The notes under the pieces: model-generated | Told to the model about the DNA's origin: nothing | The model's input: the letters and a program-made list of their open reading frames with translations, nothing else | The model's database searches: none | Shown here: one piece after another, positions 34,344-43,156 of the stretch | Layout of the letters: every line of letters begins with the position of its first letter | How positions within the stretch are numbered: position 1 is the stretch's first letter | Source: CAZYLZ01 sp964648335 | GTDB lineage: Bacteria; Patescibacteriota; Minisyncoccia; Phycocordibacterales; UBA2100 | Reading direction: 5' to 3' | Assembly (NCBI GenBank): GCA_964648335.1 | Contig: CAZYLZ010000003.1 | Coordinates: 1 to 64,000 of the forward strand | Length of the DNA: 64,000 nucleotides | Made by a program: the position numbers and the translations under genes

Positions 34344-34874
34344 CTACTCTGCGTTCGTATAGACCGATTGAACATCATCTCGTTCCTCGAGTCGCTCAAT
34401 AAGATCATTCAGCCGTTCCCCGTCCTCTCCAGTGATTGGTGTCATTGTCTTTGGGATGAAGCCATCAATAGTCTTTTCAAAGGCCCATGCAGCAGATCCA
34501 GGGGTTGCAAGCTCGTACCCCAGCTCGCTTACAAGATGTTTTATCTCTTGTGCGCTCCGGTTGCGACTATCGGTCAGAATATCCATAAGAATCGCGACGC
34601 CGCCAGGACCATACATCTCATATACTATCGACTCCATATCGGTGGCTCCTGCTCCTAATCCTTTGGCTACGGCGCGCTCGATATTCTCTTTCGGCATGTT
34701 TGCCGCGCGTGCTCGCTCGATCACGGCTCGTAATGTGGGTGAATCCGTCTTGCCGGCGACCTTCTTACTTTCGAGCGCTATGACATTGGCAAATTTGGCG
34801 AATACTTTTGACCGGGCGGTGTCGGTGATCGCTTTTTTGCGCTTTATCTGTGACCATTTCGAATGTCCTGCCAT
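34344..34874 (-). CDS. yebC: YebC/PmpR family protein, short form
   Basis: A 176-residue protein starting with the family hallmark MAGHSKWSQIKRKKAITDTA. RARAANMPKENIERAVAKG and YEMYGPGGVAILMDILTDSR are also typical. The family usually has about 240-250 residues; here the last about 70 are missing or compressed, with the end LIERLEERDDVQSVYTNAE corresponding to the normal C-terminus. So part of the third domain seems deleted rather than the tail lost. YebC acts on translation of proline stretches and/or as a DNA-binding regulator. ruvB lies directly upstream on the same strand (six-base gap), a common order. Confidence 0.9.
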   Translation of the reverse strand: MAGHSKWSQIKRKKAITDTARSKVFAKFANVIALESKKVAGKTDSPTLRAVIERARAANMPKENIERAVAKGLGAGATDMESIVYEMYGPGGVAILMDILTDSRNRSAQEIKHLVSELGYELATPGSAAWAFEKTIDGFIPKTMTPITGEDGERLNDLIERLEERDDVQSVYTNAE

Positions 34875-34879
34875 ATCGA

Positions 34880-35899
34880 TTAGAGTAACGTATCGTTTTC
34901 TTTCGGTATATCGTATCCGAGATGGGTATAGGCCTTCTTGGTGGCAGCCCGTCCGCGGGGAGTGCGCTCGAGGAGCCCTATCTGCATAAGATAAGGCTCA
35001 TGCACTTCCTCGACTGTCGCCGCTTCTTCGGACAAGGCGGCTGCGATAGTGTTGAGTCCTACAGGACCACCTTTAAAGGTGTCGATGATCACGTTCAGTA
35101 TGTCGCGGTCGGTGTTCGTGAGACCTAATTCGTCGACCTCGAGAAGTGCTAGTGCCTGACGCACGGTCTTTTCGTCTATACTACCTCCCTGTACTTGGGC
35201 GAAGTCGCGGGCGCGCTTAAGGAGATAGTTTGCGGTGCGCGGTGTTGCCCGGCTGCGCTTGGCAATCTCTTGCACTGCCTTGGGCTCGGCTTCGATACCG
35301 AGTATTTTTGCGGATCGCGCGAGGACCTCGGCAACCTCATTCTCGGTGTAGTACACAAGGCGGAAGGTTCCTCCCGAGAAACGGCTTCGCAGTGGGGCTG
35401 AAAGCATCGAGATGCGAGTAGTGGCGGCTACGAGCGTAAACGGCGGCAGTTCGAGTTGCACAGTTCGTGCCGACGGTCCTTTGCCGATGACGATATCGAG
35501 CACTCCAGACTCCATGGCAGGGTAGAGGACCTCCTCGATCGACTTATTAAGCCGATGTATCTCGTCTATAAAAAGCACATCACCCGGGGATAGGTTGGTG
35601 AGTATCGACGCGAGATCACCGACTCGCTCTATGGCGGGCCCTGAGGTGCCGCGCATCTGCGCCCCAATCTCTTTAGTGATGAGGTGCGCAAGTGTCGTCT
35701 TGCCGAGTCCTGGTGGGCCGTATAAAAGGACGTGCTCAGGTTGCTGCTTACGTTCTTTGGCTGCGCGAAGAAGTATGCGCAAGTTCTCTTTTATCACCGC
35801 CTGGCCGACATATTCGTCCCAGACGCCCGGTCGCAGTGCCTGATCGAGCGATCGAGGGGAGCGCTCGATGAGCTTTTCGTCTGTGTTCAGATCTTTCAT
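34880..35899 (-). CDS. ruvB: Holliday junction branch migration ATPase RuvB
   Basis: A 339-residue AAA+ motor. Motifs: [20 protein letters not shown], Walker [14 protein letters not shown], Walker [12 protein letters not shown], sensor 1 [19 protein letters not shown], and the C-terminal winged helix ending in [15 protein letters not shown]. It drives branch migration with RuvA. TACACT (35906-35911) ends six bases before the ATG. yebC follows. Confidence 0.97.
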   Translation of the reverse strand: MKDLNTDEKLIERSPRSLDQALRPGVWDEYVGQAVIKENLRILLRAAKERKQQPEHVLLYGPPGLGKTTLAHLITKEIGAQMRGTSGPAIERVGDLASILTNLSPGDVLFIDEIHRLNKSIEEVLYPAMESGVLDIVIGKGPSARTVQLELPPFTLVAATTRISMLSAPLRSRFSGGTFRLVYYTENEVAEVLARSAKILGIEAEPKAVQEIAKRSRATPRTANYLLKRARDFAQVQGGSIDEKTVRQALALLEVDELGLTNTDRDILNVIIDTFKGGPVGLNTIAAALSEEAATVEEVHEPYLMQIGLLERTPRGRAATKKAYTHLGYDIPKENDTLL

Positions 35900-35905
35900 G
35901 ACTGT

Positions 35906-35911
35906 AGTGTA
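35906..35911 (-). promoter_or_regulatory. -10 element of ruvB
   Basis: Minus strand TACACT six bases before the ruvB ATG. Confidence 0.5.
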
Positions 35912-35957
35912 CCTAAAATATTCATAGGACGCTCAGACCGAGAGAATTACGAGGTAG

Positions 35958-35986
35958 TTGACAACAGTGATATACCATGATACCAT
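35958..35986 (+). promoter_or_regulatory. Promoter of the structured RNA
   Basis: TTGACA (35958-35963), 17-base spacer, TACCAT (35981-35986). Transcription would start near 35993. No open reading frame of credible quality follows on this strand. Confidence 0.65.
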
Positions 35987-35992
35987 TCCTTC

Positions 35993-36487
35993 AGCACGCG
36001 AGACAGCGCGCTTTTTTGTGCCCGGCCAAAGGGGTCGTAAGTACTAAAAAACCTCCAAATACAAGCCTAAAATAGGAACCGCAAGGTGACTAAAAGGTAA
36101 GATCGGACGCGTAAACCTCTCAACAACTTTAGGGCTTATCCGAGGATACAGCGGTACCAAGCACCTTTTTGCGCAGTATATGCGGTATGTCTTCTTTACG
36201 AAGACCTATCCGCGATAGTGCCTAGAAAGGTGCTCGGACCACGGCTTTACTCCTAAGGCATAAGAACCGCTTTCGATGACCATTGAAAGTATTGTTGAGA
36301 GGTTTACGAGCCCGATTTTTCGCATAAGCGCTCGGTGCGCTTATGTATAAGAACGTATCATCTAATCCGAAGTACGCAACGCACTGGAGCAGATGTTTTT
36401 CAAAAAATACAATGCGTGGTACGTCGGATTGACACCGTGCATAACGAAATCGAAAAATCGCAAACCTGCCGTTCGGCAGTTTTTTAT
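35993..36487 (+). ncRNA. Unidentified large structured RNA, about 490 nucleotides
   Basis: The 584-base gap between ruvB and pilB has a promoter at one end and an intrinsic terminator at the other, both on the plus strand, and holds no convincing gene. The sequence folds strongly: a perfect 17-base-pair long-range helix joins 36110-36126 to 36292-36308; inside it 36150-36155 pairs with 36266-36271 and 36160-36168 with 36226-36234; hairpins lie at 36189-36205 and 36323-36345; 36364-36370 pairs with 36424-36430. I looked for RNase P RNA (GAGGAAAGTCC), tmRNA (T-loop, CCA end), SRP and 6S signatures and found none. It may be a highly diverged known RNA or a new class. Confidence 0.65.
36466..36486 (+). 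terminator. Intrinsic terminator of the structured RNA
   Basis: CTGCC-GTTC-GGCAG (36466-36479) followed by seven T. Confidence 0.8.
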
Positions 36488-38178
36488 TGCGAACCGCGAA
36501 ACAGTCCTCCCTCACTTAAATCTACCACACGTGCGAGTTCATCTAATGAAGTCACTCCTTTGAAAACCTTGACGATGCCATCTTCTTGCATGGTGCGAAT
36601 GTTCTGATGCCAAGATGCTTTCCAGAGGTCTCGGTCCGAAGGGGAGGATCGGATCGTGTTCTCAATCTCGCGGTCCATAAGAATCGCCTCGACAATACCG
36701 ATACGTCCGCGGTAGCCGGTATTGCCACACTCGGCACATCCAGCCGCCTTCCACATTTTTTCTTTGCTCTCGGGCATATCTTCCGGATGTGGCATGACTG
36801 CGATGTGGCGATCCATGAGCGCATGTGCCGCGGCGTCGACCGGGATCTCTTGTCGGCAGTGGACGCATAGGCGGCGCACGAGGCGCTGTGCCATTGCAAG
36901 GGTGACTGCAGACCCGAGGATATCCGGCGAGACACCCATGTCGATGAGGCGGGGGAAGGTACCGGCCGCATCGTTGGTATGTAAGGTCGAGAACACTAAG
37001 TGACCAGTCAAGGATGCTTGTACTGCAGTAGACGCCACCTCGCTGTCTCGGATCTCACCAACCATGATCACATCTGGGTCTTGGCGCAATGTACTGCGAA
37101 GTCCTTGGGCAAATGTGTAGTTTTTTTCTACCTGGGTCTGCACGATTCCGGCCAAGTGATACTCGATAGGGTCTTCGATGGTGATTATCTTTATCTCGGG
37201 GCTGTAGATAGTGCGAAGGAATGCATACAACGTGGTCGTCTTACCGGAGCCGGTTGGTCCGGTGTTAAGGATCATGCCGTTGGGCTTATTGATCTCGCGC
37301 CGGAATGTCTCGAGGAGGTATGAGTCGAAACCGAGGTCTTCGAGCTTGAGCTGGATAGTGTGCGGATCGAGGATACGCATCACGACCGATTCGCCATAGT
37401 TTCCGGGGAGAATCGAAGAGCGTATCTCGATCTCGCTGTTGTTTACGTTGATGGTGAAGCGGCCATCTTGCGCGATGTCCTTGAGGTTGAGTTTGAGTCC
37501 CGAGAGCAGCTTGATGCGAGAGATTACGAGTGCGTAGGTTGGGTGGTCGAACTGGAGCACTTCCATGAGGACTCCGTCGAGGCGGTATCGCATACGCACG
37601 ATTTCTTGCTCGGGCTCGATATGGATATCCGAAACCTTGAGTGCGAGTCCTCCCGCCATAAGCACTTCAAGCACGTGCGAGACGCGGTGAGCGTCTTTGC
37701 TTCCCGCAAGCGCGTCGACCTCAGCCTTGACGTCTGACACGGTCTTGAGTTTCTGGAGCATCGTCGTTATCGAATCGTTCGAGAGTGTGAGCATTCCCGC
37801 CTCGGTCTCGGTTGCATAGGAGAGGTCCTTGTATCGATCCCAGGCATGTTCGAGTGACGCTTGCGACACCATGAAGCGTCGTACCTGGTAACCGAGCTTC
37901 TCGATCTCGGCAATCTGGATGAGGGAGTCGGGTCGGTCGGGGGATCGCATCGCGACGAACAGCCTCTTACCGATCTTGCGAAATGGAGCGATCTCGGCGG
38001 CACGCGCGTTCTTCTCTAAGACGAGCCTGAGCGCGTCAGAATCTATTGCCTGGCTCGTAAGGTCTGCGTATTCGACATTATATTTCTGCGAGAGTATCCG
38101 TGCGAGCTCTTCCTCTTCCCTGTGGTGGAGTTCGGATAGTCGTTCTGAGGGTTTTCGGTCATTGAATTGCACTACCAT
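36484..38178 (-). CDS. pilB: Type IV pilus/type II secretion assembly ATPase (PilB/GspE)
   Basis: A 564-residue ATPase. An N-terminal T2SSE_N-like domain is followed by LLSGLKLNLKDIAQDGRF, Walker A GPTGSGKTTTLYAFL, the Asp box IITIEDPIEYHL, Walker B VIMVGEIRDSEVASTA and the His box LVFSTLHTNDAAGTFPRL. A tetracysteine zinc site is present (CVHCRQEI and AGCAECGNTG). It powers pilus extension or secretion of pilin-like proteins from the inner face. No other pilus gene is adjacent. The ATG follows a TAGAAT by nine bases. Its stop overlaps the terminator region of the convergent RNA. Confidence 0.95.
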   Translation of the reverse strand: MVVQFNDRKPSERLSELHHREEEELARILSQKYNVEYADLTSQAIDSDALRLVLEKNARAAEIAPFRKIGKRLFVAMRSPDRPDSLIQIAEIEKLGYQVRRFMVSQASLEHAWDRYKDLSYATETEAGMLTLSNDSITTMLQKLKTVSDVKAEVDALAGSKDAHRVSHVLEVLMAGGLALKVSDIHIEPEQEIVRMRYRLDGVLMEVLQFDHPTYALVISRIKLLSGLKLNLKDIAQDGRFTINVNNSEIEIRSSILPGNYGESVVMRILDPHTIQLKLEDLGFDSYLLETFRREINKPNGMILNTGPTGSGKTTTLYAFLRTIYSPEIKIITIEDPIEYHLAGIVQTQVEKNYTFAQGLRSTLRQDPDVIMVGEIRDSEVASTAVQASLTGHLVFSTLHTNDAAGTFPRLIDMGVSPDILGSAVTLAMAQRLVRRLCVHCRQEIPVDAAAHALMDRHIAVMPHPEDMPESKEKMWKAAGCAECGNTGYRGRIGIVEAILMDREIENTIRSSPSDRDLWKASWHQNIRTMQEDGIVKVFKGVTSLDELARVVDLSEGGLFRGSQ

Positions 38179-38203
38179 ATGGCAATCATTCTACACCCTT
38201 GTC

Positions 38204-39160
38204 TTATCCCTCGAGCTCTTTTTCGAGGGCATTCACGGCGTCGTTCATGAATCGGCGCGACAATCCCGATCCATCATCGAGCGTGCTGTGGTAGACGCGC
38301 ATCAAATTGTCGAAATCACCGCATAAGAGGACTACTTTTTCTTGGACGAGCCTCGAATCCGAGAGGGGGAATGCTAGTTTTACGAATCCAGGATCGGTCA
38401 CTCGGTTTGTCGGGCCGTTTCCGACCGAATCGATGACGATAATCTTCTTTGTGTTCGTGAGGGTGCTTTTGCACTCGTTCTCGAAGCTACGAAATCCATG
38501 ACCCCAGTACACAGGCTTGTCGTACGACAACTCTTCGTTAGCCGAGAAGACAAACAGGGTGTTGGCACGAAGTTCGGGACGAGAAAGAATGACATGCAAC
38601 ATCACCGCAACTCCAGACGCGTTGTCGATAGCTCCGGACTCAATACTGTCGTAGTGCGAAAAGACAATCTTGCGCGGACTGGTAGTGTTACCCACAAGAA
38701 TATCGCGCGCACTGTGGTTCACTTTGTTGGCAACAACCGTTGCCTGCACCTTTTTGGCTTTTAAAACGCGCGAGAGAACCGAACGATCGACGGCGATTGC
38801 AGGTGCGAAGTAATGATTACTGCGCGATATCCCTTTCGAGCGAGGGTTAAAGGAAATGTTTGGCGTCTCTTGCAAGACCGAAGAAGAGACGAGAGAGCTG
38901 ATAATCGTATAGTTCGAGTCGATAGTACCACTCACGAGGCCGACACCTGCAGCTGGTGTGCGCACGCCGTCGAGAAAGAGCTTTGCTGTGATGCGCGGGA
39001 TGTCTACCTGGAATTCGCGATTCGTGAACGGGATATTGTTTTGTACAAGAACTTTCTCTATAAGAGCAGCTGCTTTCGTCTCGTTCTCGAGCTGTCGCTC
39101 GCCTAGGGCGACGAGCCGTGCAACAAATTCCATCGTGTCGAATTTCTTACGGGATCTCAT
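38204..39160 (-). CDS. M28 family zinc peptidase
   Basis: A 318-residue soluble protein with the M28 ligands in order: His and Asp in FSHYDSIESG, Asp in AIDNASGVAV, Glu pair in SANEELSYD, Asp in IVIDSVGNG and His in RVYHSTLDDG. No signal peptide is visible, so it is probably a cytoplasmic aminopeptidase-type enzyme, though export by an unknown route cannot be excluded. The start at 39160 (MRSRKKFDT) or 39133 (MEFVARL) is uncertain. It lies 82 bases downstream of an unknown gene on the same strand, with a hairpin between. Confidence 0.85.
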   Translation of the reverse strand: MRSRKKFDTMEFVARLVALGERQLENETKAAALIEKVLVQNNIPFTNREFQVDIPRITAKLFLDGVRTPAAGVGLVSGTIDSNYTIISSLVSSSVLQETPNISFNPRSKGISRSNHYFAPAIAVDRSVLSRVLKAKKVQATVVANKVNHSARDILVGNTTSPRKIVFSHYDSIESGAIDNASGVAVMLHVILSRPELRANTLFVFSANEELSYDKPVYWGHGFRSFENECKSTLTNTKKIIVIDSVGNGPTNRVTDPGFVKLAFPLSDSRLVQEKVVLLCGDFDNLMRVYHSTLDDGSGLSRRFMNDAVNALEKELEG

Positions 39161-39185
39161 GTGGTAGAAAAAATGAATGAATAAA

Positions 39186-39225
39186 GAATAAAAAAGAGGT
39201 GTGGTGGGGCGATAATCGCCCCACC
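39186..39225 (-). terminator. Terminator-like hairpin after the unknown gene
   Basis: GGTGGGGC and GCCCCACC (39203-39210 and 39218-39225) form the stem; on the minus strand a run of T (CTTTTTTATTC) follows after eight bases. Confidence 0.55.
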
Positions 39226-39242
39226 GACCCTCCAAGTGCTCG

Positions 39243-40028
39243 CTATGCGAGCACTGACCACGCATTCGCTATGAATGCGTCGTCTACCACACCATACGAG
39301 TCCCATTTCTCCGTCGCCGGGAAATAGTGCATGCCATCTTTCCATGGCATACGCACGATGAGGGGTGTGATTCCGAGCTTAGCGAACACGCTCGCGAAAC
39401 TCGGCTCGAAGACATCCTCGGTGAATGACCCGAGTGCATCACCCGACTCTCCGCCGTGGAAATCCTCGAATAGGATTCCGTGTGCCAAGAAGGGCATGAG
39501 GTACCACGAGTAATAATCGCGGGCACGCTCGTTCTCCTTCCAAGGCTTACCGGCGTCGATTCTTCGCACGGGACCCAAGAGAGTGTCTTGGAGCTCGTGA
39601 TGATAGTCGACGACCGATCGAGATCCATCATCGAGAACCACGCTCGAAAGCGGGGTTCGCTCCCATTTGGCAATGGTCGCGAGACGCTTCTTGACGACGA
39701 TAGGTCCTCCTTTGCCCAAGCCGGTGCATACGTACGGATTCAACAGCGTACGTTTGTATTTCGAGGCCGAGACAAAGATGTCGCCGGTGCCCTCGAGCCA
39801 GAATGGCGAAAGGCCCCCTTTCAGTGCGAGCTCCCTGAACACGAAGTCCTCGAACCGGGCGGTTGAGATTTGTCGGGCGAGTATCGCGAGATCTGGCACT
39901 TTTGGAATCTGGGGGAATAGATATCCTTTGCGTTTCCATAAGTACTCGACTTCCTCACGAAGCCCGTTTCTCTGGCGTTTGCCAAGCTCAGCACGCGCCT
40001 CGGCGATCGGGGTGTAGTAGTCAGTCAT
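39243..40028 (-). CDS. Protein of unknown function, 261 residues
   Basis: The product starts MTDYYTPIAEARAELGKRQR and appears soluble, with many aromatic residues and His (SVVDYHHELQD, FEDFHGGESGD, DGMHYFPATEKW). I recognise no family. The start at 40028 is set by GGAGG five bases upstream; the open frame extends further but has no supported start. It belongs to the small set of genes here with a clear Shine-Dalgarno. A promoter about 160 bases upstream and a strong terminator-like hairpin inside the leader suggest control by attenuation. Confidence 0.6.
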   Translation of the reverse strand: MTDYYTPIAEARAELGKRQRNGLREEVEYLWKRKGYLFPQIPKVPDLAILARQISTARFEDFVFRELALKGGLSPFWLEGTGDIFVSASKYKRTLLNPYVCTGLGKGGPIVVKKRLATIAKWERTPLSSVVLDDGSRSVVDYHHELQDTLLGPVRRIDAGKPWKENERARDYYSWYLMPFLAHGILFEDFHGGESGDALGSFTEDVFEPSFASVFAKLGITPLIVRMPWKDGMHYFPATEKWDSYGVVDDAFIANAWSVLA

Positions 40029-40062
40029 CGCTGCCTCCGTTAAAGAACAATCGCCAGATACG

Positions 40063-40088
40063 AAAAAGAGCCCCGGGCGGGGCTCTTT
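40063..40088 (-). terminator. Terminator-like hairpin in the leader of the unknown gene
   Basis: AAAGAGCCCC and GGGGCTCTTT form a ten-base-pair stem (40065-40074 with 40079-40088). On the minus strand a T-run ends the stem, 35 bases before the gene start and downstream of the candidate promoter, so it could act as an attenuator. Confidence 0.6.
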
Positions 40089-40185
40089 GGTGTCTGGTTT
40101 TAGGCAAACCGCATCACACAAAAGCCCCTCGGGTGCTACGCATCCAAGTAAAGCAATGTGCGAGTCGTACGGCTTGCATAAATCG

Positions 40186-40213
40186 ATACTACCCGAGCCT
40201 CTAAAGCTGTCAA
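40186..40213 (-). promoter_or_regulatory. Candidate promoter of the unknown gene
   Basis: Minus strand TTGACA (40208-40213), 16-base spacer, TAGTAT (40186-40191). Confidence 0.6.
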
Positions 40214-40240
40214 GCGAACCCTTTGTCGTGCAGGTTGTGC

Positions 40241-40246
40241 TAGCAT
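40241..40246 (+). promoter_or_regulatory. -10 element of tsaE
   Basis: TAGCAT ends six bases before the tsaE ATG; leaderless geometry. Confidence 0.45.
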
Positions 40247-40252
40247 GCCGGA

Positions 40253-40684
40253 ATGGAAGAATTAGTGCACTCAAGGGAACAAATGTTCGAAAGAGCAGCT
40301 GAGTTCGTCGAGACTCTCGTGCCAGGAAAAATGGCGACCATCGTTGCACTTTCTGGCGACCTCGGGGCCGGAAAGACCACATTCTCGCAAGGGGTTGCAC
40401 GAGCGCTCGGTGTCGAGGAGCAGGTTACGAGCCCGACCTTCGTGCTCCAAAAGATCTATCTATTGAAGGATCAGTCATTTGACCGACTTGTCCATATGGA
40501 TGCCTACCGGCTCGAGCGCCCCGAGCAGCTGAATGCCCTGGGGTGGAATGAGATTACAAGCGATCCAAAAACCCTAGTACTTCTTGAGTGGCCCGAGCAT
40601 GTCTCTGGGGGTCTGCCGGGGAACGCCCATCGGGTCTCTCTCGTGTTTGTCGACGAGCATACGAGGAAAATCGGCATACGATAG
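40253..40684 (+). CDS. tsaE: tRNA threonylcarbamoyladenosine biosynthesis ATPase TsaE
   Basis: A 143-residue P-loop protein with GDLGAGKTTFSQGVARALG (Walker A near residue 40), TSPTFVLQKIY and HMDAYRLERPEQLNALGWNE (switch and Walker B region), and LLEWPEHV. It works with TsaB and TsaD to place t6A at position 37 of ANN-decoding tRNAs. Its partners are not in the window. The start is fixed by the -10 six bases upstream. Confidence 0.95.
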   Translation: MEELVHSREQMFERAAEFVETLVPGKMATIVALSGDLGAGKTTFSQGVARALGVEEQVTSPTFVLQKIYLLKDQSFDRLVHMDAYRLERPEQLNALGWNEITSDPKTLVLLEWPEHVSGGLPGNAHRVSLVFVDEHTRKIGIR

Positions 40685-40732
40685 GGATGGTGCGACTTTC
40701 GGTCGTACGCACGAGAGAAAAGTGTCGCATGC

Positions 40733-40738
40733 TATGAT
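40733..40738 (+). promoter_or_regulatory. -10 element of polA
   Basis: TATGAT ends six bases before the polA ATG. Confidence 0.5.
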
Positions 40739-40744
40739 GCCCGC

Positions 40745-43156
40745 ATGACCGCTGCTACGAAGAAGGTGACAGGCAGTAAACGGCTTGTGCTCTTGGATGC
40801 GCATGCCATCATCCACCGCGCATACCACGCACTACCTGACTTCGCGTCATCGACCGGAGAGCCGACCGGCGCCCTCTATGGTCTCTCCTCGATACTCATT
40901 CGTATCATCCAGGATCTCGAGCCCGACTACATTGCGGCATGCTTCGATCTTCCACAGCCTACGCATCGCCACGAAGCGTTTGAAGGATATAAAGGCACAC
41001 GCAAAGCGACCGACGACAATCTCGTGGCACAGCTCAAGCGCGCACGGGACATCTTTGCGGCATTCTCGATCCCAATCTACGAGGCCCCAGGATTCGAGGC
41101 CGACGATTGTCTGGGAACTATAGTGCACGAACTCAAGAAAAAACCGATTGACATCATCATTGCTTCGGGGGACATGGACACGCTCCAGCTAGTCGAGAAG
41201 AAGAAGGTGCAGGTGTATACACAGCGAAAAGGACCTAATGATATCGTGCTCTATGACGAGGATGCCGTGAACACCCGGTACGGATTCGGTCCGCTGCGCA
41301 TACCCGATTACAAAGGTCTCCGCGGAGATCCGTCGGACAACATTCCAGGCATAAAGGGGATTGGAGAAAAGACTGCAACTCAGCTCATAGTCGCTTTCGG
41401 TACCATCGAGGATATCTACAAGGCACTCAAGAAGGATGACGAAGCCTTGCTGAAAGCGAATATAAAAGGAAAGACTGCAGAGCTCATCAAGGCAGGCGAG
41501 GACGAAGCGGTCTTCTCTAAGATGATCGCGACAATCCGGACCGATGCACCTATCAAATTCGAGATCCCCAAAAAAACCTGGACGGACGGTCTCGATGCGC
41601 AGAAGATCCTTCGGATGTTCGACGAACTCGGGTTCAGGTCGCTTATGCCGCGTGCAAAGAGTCTGTTTGGTATAAAAGAGAAAGGGGAAGAGGTTACCGG
41701 TAACCTCCTTGCGACCGAGCCGGAAAAACCAAAAGAGGCAGTCGATGACCGAGAGCTCAGAGAGACAACTATCGCGCTGTGGCTCCTCAACTCCGACGTA
41801 TCGTACCCGGAACTCGACGACGTCCTGCGCTACGGAAAGACTGAGAGCTTTGCCACTGCAAAGGCGAAGATCTTCGCGGACCTTACTGCTACCGGGCGCC
41901 TGTTCGAGGTCTTCGAAACTATCGAGAAACCACTTATTCCGGTAGTAGAGGCAATGTGCAAGCGCGGCATACGTCTCGATACAAGGTATCTGGCAGACCT
42001 TTCTGCCGAGTACCATACGGTACTCGAGGGCATATCGGCTCGCATCTTCGGACACGTTGGTCACGAGTTCAATATCAGCTCACCAAAACAGCTGGGTGAC
42101 GTCTTGTTCGACGAGCTCCAGCTTGGAGGCCCTAAGCAAAAGAAGACCGCGGGCGGTCAGCGCTCTACTAAAGAAGAGGAGTTGTTGAAACTTGCAGATT
42201 CGCATCCGATCATCGGCGAGATACTCAGTTTTCGCGAGCTGAGCAAGCTCGTCGGTACCTATGTCGACACCTTGCCGACTATGGTCGATTCTGATTCGCG
42301 TTTGCATACCCGCTTCATGCAGGCAGGCACCACCACCGGCCGCATGGCGTCTTTGGACCCTAATCTCCAGAATATTCCTATAAAGACCGAATACGGCCGA
42401 CGTATCCGCGAAGCATTCGTTGCCGACAAGGGGTACCGGCTCCTGGCTATCGACTACTCGCAGATCGAGCTTCGAATTGCAGCGGCCCTGTCGGGCGATA
42501 CCAAGCTCATCAGTATCTTCAAAAGCGGGGGTGATGTTCATGCTGCCGTCGCTTCACAGGTGTTCAAGGTTCCAGCTGATGCTGTCGACCGCGAAATGCG
42601 CCGCCGGGCAAAGGTGATTAACTTTGGCATCATTTACGGCATGGGTGTGAATGCGCTGCGCCAGAATCTCGGGAGCGATGTCTCACGCGATGAGAGTGCG
42701 CAGTTTTTGGCAGATTACTTCGATAACTTCCAAGGACTCGCGGCATATTTGGAAAAGGTAAAGGCCGACGCTGCGCGTCTTGGCTACACCGAGACCCTCT
42801 TCGGACGTCGCCGCTCGTTTGCTGGCTTCCGGTCTCCATTGCCGTATGTCCGCGCACAAGCCGAGCGAATGGCGATAAATGCGCCGGTGCAGGGAACGGC
42901 AGCAGACGTGATAAAAAAAGCGACCGTCGATGCAGACCGGATGCTCTCGCGCGAAGGACAGCAAGAGAATGTGCGTCTCTTGCTCCAGGTTCATGACGAA
43001 CTCGTTTACGAAGTAAAGGCGGATCTCGTCGATTCTATGGCGCAAAAACTACGCCATGTCATGTGTGCGGTCGTTATGCCCGAGCAGTTGGGCGGAGTGC
43101 CGTTGGTGGTCGATGCAAAAACAGGGAAGAACTGGGGAGATATGGAAAAGATATGA
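40745..43156 (+). CDS. polA: DNA polymerase I
   Basis: An 803-residue enzyme. The 5' nuclease domain (about 1-290) has LVLLDAHAIIHRAYHAL, GFEADDCLGT, SGDMDTLQLV and GDPSDNIPGIKGIGEKTA. The polymerase domain has motif A LLAIDYSQIELRIAA, motif B MRRRAKVINFGIIYGM and motif C LLLQVHDELVYEV. The middle about 100 residues replace the 3'-5' exonuclease domain and lack the D-x-E motif, so proofreading is probably absent. Length is below E. coli (928) but normal for such forms. Its stop overlaps holA by four bases (ATGA), coupling the two. Confidence 0.95.
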   Translation: MTAATKKVTGSKRLVLLDAHAIIHRAYHALPDFASSTGEPTGALYGLSSILIRIIQDLEPDYIAACFDLPQPTHRHEAFEGYKGTRKATDDNLVAQLKRARDIFAAFSIPIYEAPGFEADDCLGTIVHELKKKPIDIIIASGDMDTLQLVEKKKVQVYTQRKGPNDIVLYDEDAVNTRYGFGPLRIPDYKGLRGDPSDNIPGIKGIGEKTATQLIVAFGTIEDIYKALKKDDEALLKANIKGKTAELIKAGEDEAVFSKMIATIRTDAPIKFEIPKKTWTDGLDAQKILRMFDELGFRSLMPRAKSLFGIKEKGEEVTGNLLATEPEKPKEAVDDRELRETTIALWLLNSDVSYPELDDVLRYGKTESFATAKAKIFADLTATGRLFEVFETIEKPLIPVVEAMCKRGIRLDTRYLADLSAEYHTVLEGISARIFGHVGHEFNISSPKQLGDVLFDELQLGGPKQKKTAGGQRSTKEEELLKLADSHPIIGEILSFRELSKLVGTYVDTLPTMVDSDSRLHTRFMQAGTTTGRMASLDPNLQNIPIKTEYGRRIREAFVADKGYRLLAIDYSQIELRIAAALSGDTKLISIFKSGGDVHAAVASQVFKVPADAVDREMRRRAKVINFGIIYGMGVNALRQNLGSDVSRDESAQFLADYFDNFQGLAAYLEKVKADAARLGYTETLFGRRRSFAGFRSPLPYVRAQAERMAINAPVQGTAADVIKKATVDADRMLSREGQQENVRLLLQVHDELVYEVKADLVDSMAQKLRHVMCAVVMPEQLGGVPLVVDAKTGKNWGDMEKI

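Noticed and set aside
35993..36487. Naming the structured RNA as RNase P RNA or tmRNA
   Set aside because: The universally conserved RNase P core sequences, the tmRNA T-loop and 3' end were not found, so a name would be a guess.
36222..36515. Minus-strand open frame of 97 codons inside the ruvB-pilB gap
   Set aside because: Its composition is not protein-like, it has no start signal, and it lies antisense to a promoter-to-terminator unit with strong RNA pairing.
39243..40400. Longer 385-residue form of the unknown protein starting at 40400
   Set aside because: It would read through tsaE antisense and the leader hairpin; the GGAGG before the ATG at 40028 marks the start.
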